Shown piece after piece: positions 8,006 through 16,393 of a stretch of 64,000 nt of DNA. The DNA comes from Shimia thalassica (GTDB lineage: Bacteria > Pseudomonadota > Alphaproteobacteria > Rhodobacterales > Rhodobacteraceae): positions 1-64,000 of the forward strand of contig NZ_CYTW01000005.1 in the NCBI RefSeq assembly GCF_001458215.1. The letters run 5' to 3'. Under the pieces are notes generated by a model. That model worked only from the letters and a program-made list of their open reading frames with translations. It had not been told where the DNA came from and made no database searches. The number at the start of each line of letters is the position of its first letter. Positions within the stretch are counted from its first letter, which is position 1. Both the position numbers and the translations under genes were made by a program.

Positions 8006-9676
8006 TTAGTGGGCGTGACCTTTGTCCCAGTCTTCCTGCTTTGGCAGGATTTCGAAGGTGTGCTCTGGGGGAGGTGACGGAAGCGTCCACTCCAGCGTGT
8101 CAGCATATTCGTTCCAGTAGTTGTTCTCGGTGATACGAGCGCCGCGCAGCAGCGAATAGATCATGATACCGAAGAACAGAACGAAAGAGGCAAACGACAA
8201 CATGGCGCCGTACGAGCTGATCTTGTTCCAGTAAGCGAATGCTTCAGGATAGTCGATGTAACGACGTGGCATACCCTGACGACCCAAGAAGTGCTGTGGG
8301 AAGAAGGTGACGTTGACGCCAATAAAGAACATCCAGAAGTGGATTTTCGCAGCCAGTTCAGGATACTGACGCCCGGTCATTTTGCCGAAATAGAAGTATA
8401 TCCCCGCAAAGATGGTAAAGGCGGCACCCATGGACATGGTGTAGTGGAAGTGCGCAACAACATAGTATGTGTCGTGATAGGCGCGGTCTACACCAGCCTG
8501 CGACAGGACGATGCCGGTTACACCGCCGATGGTGAACAGGATCAGGAAGCCCAGGGCAAACAGCATTGGTGCTTTGAATTCGACCGATCCACCCCACATT
8601 GTGGCGATCCAGCTGAAGATCTTAACACCTGTCGGTACCGCGATGACCATCGTTGCCAGCATGAAGTAAGACTGCTGGGTCAGCGACATGCCAACGGTGT
8701 ACATGTGGTGCGCCCAAACAACGAAGCCGAGACCACCAATCGCGATCAAAGCCCAGACCATTGGCAGATAGCCAAAGACCGGTTTGCGCGAGAAGGTTGC
8801 GAACACGTGGCTGACCAGACCAAAGCCAGGAAGAACCACGATGTACACTTCAGGGTGACCGAAGAACCACAGAATGTGCTGGTACAGGATCGGATCGCCA
8901 CCACCGGCAGGATCAAAGAATGTTGTACCAAAGTTACGGTCTGTCAGCAGCATGGTGATCGCGCCAGCCAGAACAGGCAGGGACAGAAGAATCAGCCACG
9001 CGGTGATGAAGATCGACCAAGCGAACAAAGGCACCTTGAACAGTGTCATGCCGGGGGCACGCATGTTCAGGAAGGTGGTGATCATGTTGATCGCGCCAAG
9101 GATCGACGAGGCACCGGAAACGTGCACAGCGAAGATCGCAAGATCCATCGACATGCCGCCTTCGTTGACCGACAGAGGTGGGTACAGAACCCAACCCACG
9201 CCCGAGCCAAGCTGGTCATTGCCACCTGGGGACAGGAGCGATGCCACGCCCAGCGAAACGCCGGTGACATACATCCAGAACGACAGGTTGTTCATGCGGG
9301 GGAACGCCATATCCGGCGCGCCGATTTGCAATGGCATGAAATAGTTGCCGAAACCGCCGAAAAGCGCCGGAATAACAACGAAGAACATCATCAGAACACC
9401 GTGATAGGTGATCATAACGTTCCAAAGGTGACCGTTGGGGGTACATTCTTCGCCAGTGGCAAAGAAACGTGCGCCTTCGAGACACATGTATTGAACGCCG
9501 GGCTCCATGAGCTCCAAGCGCATATAAACGGTAAAGAGGACCGCGATCAGACCGACCAGCGCCGACACGACGAGGTAAAGCAGCCCGATGTCTTTGTGGT
9601 TGGTCGACATGAACCAGCGCGTAAAGAAACTGCGCTCGTCTTCATGGTCGTGGCCGTGAATGGCTGCGTCTGCCAT
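8006..9676 (-). CDS. ctaD: Cytochrome c oxidase subunit I (aa3 type)
   Basis: A 556-residue, twelve-helix haem-copper oxidase subunit that carries haem a, haem a3 and CuB in the cytoplasmic membrane and reduces oxygen to water. Key segments are [15 protein letters not shown] (CuB histidine and cross-linked tyrosine), [10 protein letters not shown] (the two CuB histidines) and [17 protein letters not shown] (haem a3 and haem a ligands). The N-terminus [19 protein letters not shown] is standard for alphaproteobacterial ctaD. The start has AGGAGG upstream. Subunits II and III are not adjacent, as is common in this group. Two FNR/CRP-like boxes lie in the upstream region. Confidence 0.97.
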   Translation of the reverse strand: MADAAIHGHDHEDERSFFTRWFMSTNHKDIGLLYLVVSALVGLIAVLFTVYMRLELMEPGVQYMCLEGARFFATGEECTPNGHLWNVMITYHGVLMMFFVVIPALFGGFGNYFMPLQIGAPDMAFPRMNNLSFWMYVTGVSLGVASLLSPGGNDQLGSGVGWVLYPPLSVNEGGMSMDLAIFAVHVSGASSILGAINMITTFLNMRAPGMTLFKVPLFAWSIFITAWLILLSLPVLAGAITMLLTDRNFGTTFFDPAGGGDPILYQHILWFFGHPEVYIVVLPGFGLVSHVFATFSRKPVFGYLPMVWALIAIGGLGFVVWAHHMYTVGMSLTQQSYFMLATMVIAVPTGVKIFSWIATMWGGSVEFKAPMLFALGFLILFTIGGVTGIVLSQAGVDRAYHDTYYVVAHFHYTMSMGAAFTIFAGIYFYFGKMTGRQYPELAAKIHFWMFFIGVNVTFFPQHFLGRQGMPRRYIDYPEAFAYWNKISSYGAMLSFASFVLFFGIMIYSLLRGARITENNYWNEYADTLEWTLPSPPPEHTFEILPKQEDWDKGHAH

Positions 9677-9780
9677 GTCTTGCCTCCTGTTGGTGCATTA
9701 AAAGACGCCTGAGATTCTCTCACGCGCCTTGGTTCATCGTCTTTTTTAGATGTGAAGGCCTGAGGCCGCAATCATAGGTT

Positions 9781-9794
9781 TTGATCTGGATCAA
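9781..9794. promoter_or_regulatory. fnrL box: FNR-type box
   Basis: TTGATCTGGATCAA is a perfect TTGAT-N4-ATCAA dyad, the consensus for FNR/FnrL-type regulators. It lies 105 bases upstream of the ctaD start, in the divergent region shared with the PEP mutase-like gene, and suggests oxygen-dependent control of the aa3 oxidase. Confidence 0.72.
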
Positions 9795-9814
9795 TAAAAA
9801 GTGTCGCACCCTCT

Positions 9815-9828
9815 TTGATTTACTTCAA
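9815..9828. promoter_or_regulatory. Second, imperfect FNR-type box
   Basis: TTGATTTACTTCAA differs from TTGAT-N4-ATCAA at one position. It lies 20 bases from the perfect box, so two dimers could bind on about three helical turns centre to centre. Confidence 0.45.
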
Positions 9829-9980
9829 AAACACAGGTCTGAACCCCCGTTTTCCGGTTTTGAAGTGGCCGGAGGTCCTTCGACGACATATTCCGCGCGA
9901 TTCGAGTCGCGCATCGCTTGTTCTTTATTTGTTCCAAAGGTTGAGGCATATTGCCAATATTGGACCGGAGGAGGCACCCA

Positions 9981-10823
9981 GTGACACGAACATTAGCGCG
10001 TTTTCAGGCTTTCAAAGCGCTGCACGAGGGGGCGGGGTGTTTTGTGATGCCAAACGCCTGGGATGCCGGATCGGCGCGGCTTTTGGCGTCGATGGGGTTT
10101 CAGGCCCTTGCCACAACCAGCGCCGGCTATGCGTTTTGTGCCGGCAAACGGGATTCTTTTGCCGGATTGAGTCGCGGTGAAATTCTGGCCAACGCCGCGG
10201 ACATTGTTCAGGCAACCGAATTGCCTGTCTCGGCTGATCTGGAGGACGGTTTCGGCGCAACGCCGGAAGAGTGCGGTGAAACGATGCGACTGGCGGTCGA
10301 ATGCGGCCTTGTTGGTGGTTCTCTCGAGGATGCAACCGGCAATGCGGATGCGCCCATTCGAGCGTTCGCAGACGCGGTTGAGCGTGTTGAGGCCGCAGCG
10401 GAGGCTGTGAAGGGAAAACCCTTTTTGCTGACGGCGCGTTCGGAAAACTATTTGTGGGGCCGTCACGATCTTGATGACACGATCCGACGTCTTCAGGCGT
10501 TTTCCGAGGCGGGCGCCGATGTGCTTTATGCGCCGGGCCTGCCTGACCTTGATGCGATCCGCACGGTGTGTCGCGAAGTGGATCGGCCGGTAAATGTCGT
10601 CATGGGCCTCAAAGAGCCTTCGTTCTCGGTACAACAGTTGGCCGAGGCCGGAGTGCGCCGCGTGAGTGTGGGAGGATCATTTGCAAGGGCTGCGTTTGGT
10701 GGCCTGAAACAGGCCGCGCAAGAGGTGCTGGGGCAGGGCACGTTCTCTTATGCGCAAAAAGCCATGCCCGGAGCCGAGCTGTTTGAGCTTATGTTTGACG
10801 GGCGCCCTGACGAGCGGACCTGA
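9981..10823 (+). CDS. Isocitrate lyase / PEP mutase superfamily enzyme
   Basis: A 280-residue TIM-barrel protein of the isocitrate lyase/phosphoenolpyruvate mutase superfamily, which makes or breaks C-C or P-C bonds next to a carboxylate using Mg2+. Visible marks are MPNAWDAGSARLL, TTSAGYAFCAGKRD, the metal loop SADLEDGFG and SLEDATG. The KKCGH catalytic loop of true isocitrate lyases is absent, so 2-methylisocitrate lyase-like, oxaloacetate hydrolase-like or phosphonate-related activities are all possible. The GTG at 9981 follows GGAGGAGG at good distance. The gene stands alone and is divergent from ctaD. Confidence 0.8.
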   Translation: MTRTLARFQAFKALHEGAGCFVMPNAWDAGSARLLASMGFQALATTSAGYAFCAGKRDSFAGLSRGEILANAADIVQATELPVSADLEDGFGATPEECGETMRLAVECGLVGGSLEDATGNADAPIRAFADAVERVEAAAEAVKGKPFLLTARSENYLWGRHDLDDTIRRLQAFSEAGADVLYAPGLPDLDAIRTVCREVDRPVNVVMGLKEPSFSVQQLAEAGVRRVSVGGSFARAAFGGLKQAAQEVLGQGTFSYAQKAMPGAELFELMFDGRPDERT

Positions 10824-10830
10824 CAAAGAA

Positions 10831-10857
10831 AAACCCCGCGCCAGAGACGCGGGGTTT
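10831..10857. terminator. Bidirectional terminator
   Basis: Stem AAACCCCGCG / CGCGGGGTTT with a 7-base loop between the convergent PEP mutase-like and cytochrome c genes. The better T run (TTTTTCTTT) follows on the minus strand. Confidence 0.85.
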
Positions 10858-10880
10858 GGAAATTCCGATATGGAACAGCG

Positions 10881-11342
10881 TTATTCGGTCGCTGCAGGCG
10901 CTTCTTCTTCGGTCGCTGCTTCTTCCATGGCAGGCGCAGGAGCGACTGAAGCCAGATAAGCTGCGACGTCATCGCCGCCCTTTTTCAGCTTGAACGACAT
11001 TTTGGATTTTGCGTCGTAGCCGTTGTCTTTCAGCCATGCCTTAGGGTCGGCGACATAAGCGGCCAGAGCTTCTTCGGTCCAGACAAAGCCAGCTTCAGCT
11101 GCGCCTTTGAGGCCGGAACCGTACTTAAAGCCTTCTGTCGAACCGGCGACGCGGCCGACAACGCCATAAAGGTTAGGACCAGTTTTGCCGCCTTTGAAGA
11201 ATGTTTCTCCTTCGGGCGAGACGACCATGTGGCATGCCTTGCATTTTTTGAAGGATTTTTCGCCCTTGGCAGCATCGCCTGCTGCAAAGGCGGGGGCGGA
11301 CAGAGCCAGAGTTGCTGCGGCTACTGCAAAAAGGATTTTCAT
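10881..11342 (-). CDS. cycA: Cytochrome c2-type class I cytochrome
   Basis: A 153-residue periplasmic cytochrome c. A Sec signal peptide ends at AFA-A near residue 20, the haem site CKACH is at 34-38, and the axial methionine is probably M115 in KSKMSFKL. The inserts GGKTGPNLYGVVGR and KAWLKDNGYDAKSKM are those of the long-chain cytochrome c2/c550 family that shuttles electrons from the bc1 complex to terminal oxidases. The last 17 residues (MEEAATEEEAPAATE) are an acidic, alanine-rich tail beyond the usual fold. Function with the aa3 oxidase in this window is likely. The symbol is by analogy. Confidence 0.88.
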   Translation of the reverse strand: MKILFAVAAATLALSAPAFAAGDAAKGEKSFKKCKACHMVVSPEGETFFKGGKTGPNLYGVVGRVAGSTEGFKYGSGLKGAAEAGFVWTEEALAAYVADPKAWLKDNGYDAKSKMSFKLKKGGDDVAAYLASVAPAPAMEEAATEEEAPAATE

Positions 11343-11560
11343 GGGTTTGCCTCTTTCGGGTTGCTAGCGCGTTTGGCGCACAATCGAACATGTAGCGCGA
11401 TTGTGCAACGGACAATTCCGCGCGGGTACTTTGGTCGTAACAATCAGTTGATGTCGCTCTTTCAGTGAAAAAATTAACAACTTCCCGTATAGATGGCGTT
11501 CAAAGTAGAAAAAATCGTATAAATAACGGAAAAATTGACGAATCACGATTGTGGGGCTGT

Positions 11561-12025
11561 ATGGACCAGATAGACCGGAAAATTTGTAAGTTGCTTCAAC
11601 AAAGTGGACGCATGTCAAACGCAGAGATCGCCAACGCTGTTGGTGTGCCTGTTTCGACCGCCAATGACCGCGTGCGGCGGTTGGTGGCAAATGGCACCAT
11701 CACGGGATGGCATGTGCATCTCGCACCGGATGCTGTCGGCGCCGACCTGTGTTGTTTCGTAATGATTGATATGGCCTACCAAGGCGAAGCCGAGGCTTGC
11801 GCGGTTCTTGTCGGTTTGGACGAGGTGCAGGAATTGCACCATATCAGTGGGGCGCATTCCTATCTGATGAAGCTTCGTCTGCGAAACACCAAAGAGCTTC
11901 AGGCGTTTATGTCCGAAAAGGTCAAACCGTTACCCGCCGTGCAGCGGACAGAGACCATTTTCTCAATGGATGCGCTTAAGGAAAGTTCGGCCCTTCGCAT
12001 AGCTCAAGATGTTGGAAGCAAGTGA
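11561..12025 (+). CDS. Lrp/AsnC-family transcriptional regulator
   Basis: A 154-residue Lrp/AsnC regulator. The N-terminal helix-turn-helix is MDQIDRKICKLLQQSGRMSN...VSTANDRVRRL, followed by the C-terminal RAM ligand-binding domain (LHHISGAHSYLMKLRLRNTKEL). Such proteins sense amino acids. It sits ten bases upstream of a LysE-type exporter on the same strand, so it most likely controls amino acid export in response to its substrate. Start at 11561 gives the family length; the upstream extension has no family similarity. Confidence 0.88.
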   Translation: MDQIDRKICKLLQQSGRMSNAEIANAVGVPVSTANDRVRRLVANGTITGWHVHLAPDAVGADLCCFVMIDMAYQGEAEACAVLVGLDEVQELHHISGAHSYLMKLRLRNTKELQAFMSEKVKPLPAVQRTETIFSMDALKESSALRIAQDVGSK

Positions 12026-12034
12026 GGGGGCGGA

Positions 12035-12664
12035 ATGGAAATTGACGTATTGCTGCGCGGGATTGGCATTGGCTTTGCCATTGCGGCACCAGTTGGTCCG
12101 ATAGGTCTGTTGTGTATTCGCCGTACATTGGCGGACGGGCGGGGCGCGGGCATCGCCACCGGTATGGGGGCCGCAACTGCGGATGCGGTCTACGGCTTGT
12201 TGGTCGCGGTTGGTTTTGCGGCAACTGGTGTTTTGCTGCGTTATGCGACGCCGATGGCCTTTTGCGGGGGGCTCTTGATCATATGGCTCGGCATAGGAAC
12301 CCTGCGCAGCTTTTTCGCAGCGGGTACCACGCGCGATTCGCAGTTGGCAGTCTCATCTCACAAAACGATCTTGCGGTCTTGGGCGACGACGTTTGTTCTG
12401 ACCCTGTCCAATCCCATGACCATTCTGGCCTTTGTGGGATTGGTGGCCGGGCTCGGGGCGACAACTCAGGGCACGCAGACCGGTCCTTACTGGCTCGTCT
12501 TGGGCGTTTTCCTTGGGTCTGCGCTCTGGTGGTTGATCCTTGTTCAACTGGCCCTGACCGCACGCACCCGTTTGACACCCGATGTGACCCGTTGGTTCGA
12601 TCTGTTCTCGGGATGCCTGTTGTTAGGGTGGGGGGCGTGGATCGCGGTGACTGCCGTGGTTTAG
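12035..12664 (+). CDS. LysE-family amino acid exporter
   Basis: A 209-residue membrane protein with about six transmembrane segments. The N-terminal [20 protein letters not shown] and central [12 protein letters not shown] are the hallmark LysE/RhtB motifs. It exports amino acids or related metabolites; the substrate is not evident. The ribosome site GAGGGGGCGGA precedes the ATG and the gene forms an operon with the Lrp-type regulator. Its stop codon overlaps that of convergent lipB by four bases. Confidence 0.87.
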   Translation: MEIDVLLRGIGIGFAIAAPVGPIGLLCIRRTLADGRGAGIATGMGAATADAVYGLLVAVGFAATGVLLRYATPMAFCGGLLIIWLGIGTLRSFFAAGTTRDSQLAVSSHKTILRSWATTFVLTLSNPMTILAFVGLVAGLGATTQGTQTGPYWLVLGVFLGSALWWLILVQLALTARTRLTPDVTRWFDLFSGCLLLGWGAWIAVTAVV

Positions 12665-13314
12665 GCGTCGCCAAAAATCTCGCCAAATGAACGTTGCAGC
12701 GCGACATCGACGTCGTGCATCGTAACAGGCAGCCCCAAATCAACGAGTGACGTCACACCATATTCGGTTATGCCACAGGGCACGATGCCGTCGAAATGCG
12801 ACAGGTCGGGCTCTACATTGATGGAAATTCCGTGAAAGCTCACCCATTTGCGCAGACGAATCCCGATCGCGGCAATTTTGTCTTCCGCCTTTTGCCCCGT
12901 GATGGTCAGGGGGCGATCCTCTCGGGCAATCCACACGCCAACACGTCCTTCGCGGATTTCACCTCGCAGGTTGAAGTCGGCCAGCGTCGCGATCACCCAT
13001 TCTTCGAGTTGATGCACGAATTTGCGCACATCATGCCCACGTTTTCCGACATTGAGCATGACATAAGCCACGCGCTGTCCCGGTCCGTGATAGGTATATT
13101 GCCCCCCGCGTTTTGACGGGTACACAGGGAAACGGTCCGGGTCTGTCAGGTCTTCAATCTTTGCGCTGGTGCCTGCCGTATAGAGCGGCGGGTGTTCGAC
13201 AAGCCAAATGCATTCTTCAGCTTCCCCTTTGGCGATGGATTCTGCGCGGGCCTCCATAAACGCCACGGCCTCGTCATAGTCCAGCAACCCGTCATGGGTG
13301 ATCCATTCAACCAT
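12661..13314 (-). CDS. lipB: Octanoyl-(acyl carrier protein):protein N-octanoyltransferase
   Basis: A 217-residue LipB that moves octanoyl groups from ACP to lipoyl domains of 2-oxo acid dehydrogenases and GcvH in the cytoplasm. Family segments are [45 protein letters not shown] with catalytic lysine near 146, and [16 protein letters not shown] with catalytic cysteine at 180. The start at 13314 ([11 protein letters not shown]) follows GCGGAG. Upstream extension to 13428 is not conserved in character. Confidence 0.94.
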   Translation of the reverse strand: MVEWITHDGLLDYDEAVAFMEARAESIAKGEAEECIWLVEHPPLYTAGTSAKIEDLTDPDRFPVYPSKRGGQYTYHGPGQRVAYVMLNVGKRGHDVRKFVHQLEEWVIATLADFNLRGEIREGRVGVWIAREDRPLTITGQKAEDKIAAIGIRLRKWVSFHGISINVEPDLSHFDGIVPCGITEYGVTSLVDLGLPVTMHDVDVALQRSFGEIFGDA

Positions 13315-13455
13315 TGTTCTACTCCGCGTCTTTTGCCCGTTCTTAACGGTGATGTGGCCAAAAGAAAACACAAGCGCACAAGCGGGATAATTGAGGAATC
13401 TGGGCCCGAATGAAAAAATCCGCATCAACCTGTGTGTTTACCTGCGTTTTCCGGC

Positions 13456-13484
13456 TTGGCATCCCTGTAACGACTCGCTATAGA
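13456..13484 (+). promoter_or_regulatory. Sigma-70-type promoter of tRNA-Leu
   Basis: TTGGCA at 13456-13461, a 17-base spacer and TATAGA at 13479-13484, placing transcription start a few bases before the tRNA. Confidence 0.75.
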
Positions 13485-13505
13485 CCCCCCACCAAGCCTA
13501 GGCGT

Positions 13506-13592
13506 GCGGCCGTGGCGGAATTGGTAGACGCGCAGCGTTGAGGTCGCTGTGGGGTAACACCCGTGGAAGTTCGAGTCTTCTCGGCCGCACCA
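13506..13592 (+). tRNA. tRNA-Leu (anticodon GAG)
   Basis: An 87-base class II tRNA. Acceptor arms GCGGCCG / CGGCCGC pair fully, discriminator A and an encoded CCA follow. The anticodon stem CAGCG / CGCTG encloses loop TTGAGGT with anticodon GAG. A long variable arm (GGGGTAACACCC) and the T-arm GTTCGAGTC are present. Confidence 0.96.
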
Positions 13593-13946
13593 AAATTTTC
13601 GAAAATCAGAATAAAAGCAATCGCTTGGATGCGGGTCTCTACCCCGTTCCCCGTAGTTTCCCCAATTTTTGTTGTATTGCTTGGTGCAAACCGGCGCGAA
13701 GAGACACAAGCTCTTACGGTGTGCTTTGTCCAAAAGTCCTGACCAGTGAACGCAGGGGGGGCAGGCACAGTTCTGGTTTTGGGAGCCGTGTTGGGGCGCG
13801 AATGGGTAGGATCGGTCAGCGCGGTCAAAGCCTGACCGACAGTTTTCCCAGTCTGAAGGCCGCGCGACTATGCTCTGCTGTTAGAAGTGAAATAGGTTGG
13901 AACAGAGCCTGATGTCAGACCCTGTTCCACTGTTGCAGGCCAGTTG
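13593..13946. other. Intergenic region after tRNA-Leu
   Basis: About 350 bases with no convincing gene. A dyad TGGAACAG / CTGTTCCA at about 13895-13930, just past the convergent RTX gene end, may form a weak terminator for that gene but has no T run. Confidence 0.4.
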
Positions 13947-16217
13947 TTAGATCACGTCCAGTGTCAGGATGATGCTGGTGTCGTCCGGATACGGCAGACG
14001 CAGGATGATCTGGTCGATATCAGCGGCATTGTCGAACCGCACGCGGGCGTTGCCGTTTTCATAGAGCCACATATTGCTGTGGGTCGTCTGTGACACGCCA
14101 AAGCTATCAACGGTGGTGCTGCTGTCATAGCGCAGTTCAAACGCACCCGTGCCGGTCAGGCGGCCGTCAAAGACCAGTGCGTCGCCCTCTGCGGCATTAT
14201 AATCGGTGATCGCGGCGCGATCCCAGCTGCCTTCGTCCGAAAAGAAGAAACGATCGGCGCCGGTGCCCCCGGTAAGGAGGTCGAACCCAGCGCCACCGAA
14301 CAGGAAATCATCGCCGTCGTCGCCGTACAGGGTGTCATTGCCATAGCCCCCTCTGAGGGTATCATTGTCAGCCCCACCGGTCAGAATGTCACTGCCGCCG
14401 CCGCCAAATAGGGAATCGTCGCCCGCGCCGCCCGACAGGGTGTCTTGGTAATGGCCCACGTTGTCATCATCCCCCAGCAGGGTATCATTGCCGTCGCCAC
14501 CGCCGAGATAGTCCCAGTCGCGACCGCCCGATAGCAGGTCATCGCCCGCGCCGCCACCAAGGATGTCGTCGTGAAGGCCGCCTTCCAGCGTGTCGTTGCC
14601 ATCCATGCCGTCGAGACTGTCCTGCCCGTCGCCACCGAGCATGCTGTCGTCCCCCAGACCGCCATAGGCGCGATCATTGCCATTGCCTGCGTCGATCTCA
14701 TCGTCATCATCACCACCGGCGATGGTGTCTCTGCCGCCGCCGCCAAGGATGGTGTCATTGCCCGCGCCGCCGTGGATATTGTCCAGCCCTTCGTGACCCA
14801 GAATACTGTCATTACCGCCCAGACCGGCCAGAATATCAGGGCCGGAGGTGCCCTCGATCGTGTCGTCGCCCGCGGTGCCGGGGCGTTCAATCGCGCTTTC
14901 GAGTGTCAGAGTGAAGGTGGTGGATGCACTCTGGCTGTCGATCTCGGTCGCGGTCAGAAGCAGATCATAGGCAGCAACCTCGGTCAGGGTTTGAGAGGGG
15001 AAGCTGAGCGTGCGGGTATCGGCATCCCACATCATCCAAGAGGGCAGGGCCTCGCCCCCTGCCAGCGTCAGGTCATAAGTCAGCGCCACATCGGTGGGAT
15101 CGGTGAAGACAGAAGTGGGAAAGGCTAGCGAGAAGGAATTGTTGTAGAAATGGGTCAGATCGTCCAGCGGGGCGGTCAGTATTGGATCCAGATCCGCGCC
15201 ACCCACATGGATGTTGACTGTTGCGGTGGCTGCGCCACCAAACCCGTCTGTCACCTGATAGGTGAACGAGTCCTCGATCGTGTCACCTTCGGCCACAGCG
15301 GCCAATGTGGCGGATCCGGTGGGATCATAGGCAACTGACCCATCCGGGTTCAGCGATACCGTAGCCCCAAGGGCCGATGTGCCCGCGACGGACCCGATCG
15401 ACAGCACATCGCCATCATCGTCATTGTCATTGACCAGCAGATCTGCAGCGGCGATGGTCAGGACCGCGTCTGCAAAGGCGGCCGGATCGTCGCCCGCCGA
15501 ACTGACGGCAGCGTTCAGCACAGCCAGCCAACCACCCGAATGGCTGCCCAGAGGTGCCGCATCGAACCAGTCCCAACCCAGATAGGTGATCTGCCCGTCA
15601 CCATAAGGCATGATCGCAACATTGGTGGCGTTACCGGCGGTATAGATTGAGAGGCTGCCGTCAGGCAGGCTGCTGGTCGTCAGACCGGTGGTAGCATTGG
15701 CATTGGTTAGCGTGGGCGGTCTGCCCTCGAAGGTCGTGTTGGTGGCATCTGCGGTGATGGACGAAGATCCGTTATGGCTGCCGCTGATGGAAAACCCGAA
15801 CAGCGTATTGAGCGTCACAGGGCCGTTATGGGACAGCACCAGGCTGCCGCCGCCAGCCACGAAATCGCGGATCGCCTGTTCGCCATCATCAGTCAGCACA
15901 TTGATCAGACTGCCGCGTTCCTGTTCGGGAAGCACCAGCACCTGCTGGCCCGCCAGCGCAGCAGACAGGCCCACACCATTTACGGCGGTGGTGGTGCTAA
16001 CGGTATGGCCGAACATGGCCAGCGTTGCCTGCATTGTATCGGATTCACTGTATGCAGCGCCTTCGGTATCCACGACCGAGGCATTGTCAAACACGGTCAC
16101 ATTGGCCGTTGTGAGCTGGGTATGGGCCAGACCGCCAGCGCCGCCCAAAGTGTCGTTAGCGGCAGTGGGCGTGGTGTTGTCGGTCGCGCCAGATGGCAAT
16201 GCGGTGTCTGTGGACAT
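13947..16217 (-). CDS. RTX-type secreted protein with cadherin-like and amidotransferase-fold domains
   Basis: A 756-residue protein, very acidic and cysteine-poor, without a Sec signal. Order: residues about 38-245 look like a ThuA/class I amidotransferase-like fold (VTVFDNAS, LSAALAGQQVLVLPEQE, FVAGGGSLVLSHNG, ITYLGWDWFDA); about 245-340 a tandem Ig/VCBS-like segment (NDNDDDGDVLSIGSV); about 345-445 a dystroglycan-type cadherin-like domain (ALPSWMMWDADTRTLSF); about 450-650 glycine-aspartate nonapeptide repeats (GGxGxDxLx) that bind calcium; then a serralysin-type C-terminal part (GADRFFFSDEGSWDRAAITDYNAAEGD). This layout is typical of type I secretion substrates; no matching ABC exporter is in the window. 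Start at 16217 has GAGG upstream. Role in surface attachment or matrix is inference. Confidence 0.8.
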   Translation of the reverse strand: MSTDTALPSGATDNTTPTAANDTLGGAGGLAHTQLTTANVTVFDNASVVDTEGAAYSESDTMQATLAMFGHTVSTTTAVNGVGLSAALAGQQVLVLPEQERGSLINVLTDDGEQAIRDFVAGGGSLVLSHNGPVTLNTLFGFSISGSHNGSSSITADATNTTFEGRPPTLTNANATTGLTTSSLPDGSLSIYTAGNATNVAIMPYGDGQITYLGWDWFDAAPLGSHSGGWLAVLNAAVSSAGDDPAAFADAVLTIAAADLLVNDNDDDGDVLSIGSVAGTSALGATVSLNPDGSVAYDPTGSATLAAVAEGDTIEDSFTYQVTDGFGGAATATVNIHVGGADLDPILTAPLDDLTHFYNNSFSLAFPTSVFTDPTDVALTYDLTLAGGEALPSWMMWDADTRTLSFPSQTLTEVAAYDLLLTATEIDSQSASTTFTLTLESAIERPGTAGDDTIEGTSGPDILAGLGGNDSILGHEGLDNIHGGAGNDTILGGGGRDTIAGGDDDDEIDAGNGNDRAYGGLGDDSMLGGDGQDSLDGMDGNDTLEGGLHDDILGGGAGDDLLSGGRDWDYLGGGDGNDTLLGDDDNVGHYQDTLSGGAGDDSLFGGGGSDILTGGADNDTLRGGYGNDTLYGDDGDDFLFGGAGFDLLTGGTGADRFFFSDEGSWDRAAITDYNAAEGDALVFDGRLTGTGAFELRYDSSTTVDSFGVSQTTHSNMWLYENGNARVRFDNAADIDQIILRLPYPDDTSIILTLDVI

Positions 16218-16354
16218 GGGAAAACCTCGGGAAAAGAACGATTGGAAAAAACGAGCATAAAAATGTTGCTATCAGCTTCGCATGGAAACCGGATTCGCGC
16301 AAATACTGGTTGTGCATAACGGCACGTTTCGCCGAAAAAGTGTTGAACCGGCAC

Positions 16355-16387
16355 GCGAAAAAAAACGCGGCACAGGGTGCCGCGTTT
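16355..16387 (-). terminator. Terminator after the acyl-AMP ligase gene
   Basis: Stem AAACGCGGCAC / GTGCCGCGTTT with a 3-base loop; on the minus strand it continues into a run of eight T, so it ends transcription from the gene at 16394-18064. Confidence 0.9.
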
Positions 16388-16393
16388 CCAAAC

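Noticed and set aside
8291-9712. 473-residue open frame antisense to ctaD
   Set aside because: Lies opposite a fully motif-supported oxidase gene and has a composition (His, Glu, Arg, Asn rich) typical of a shadow frame.
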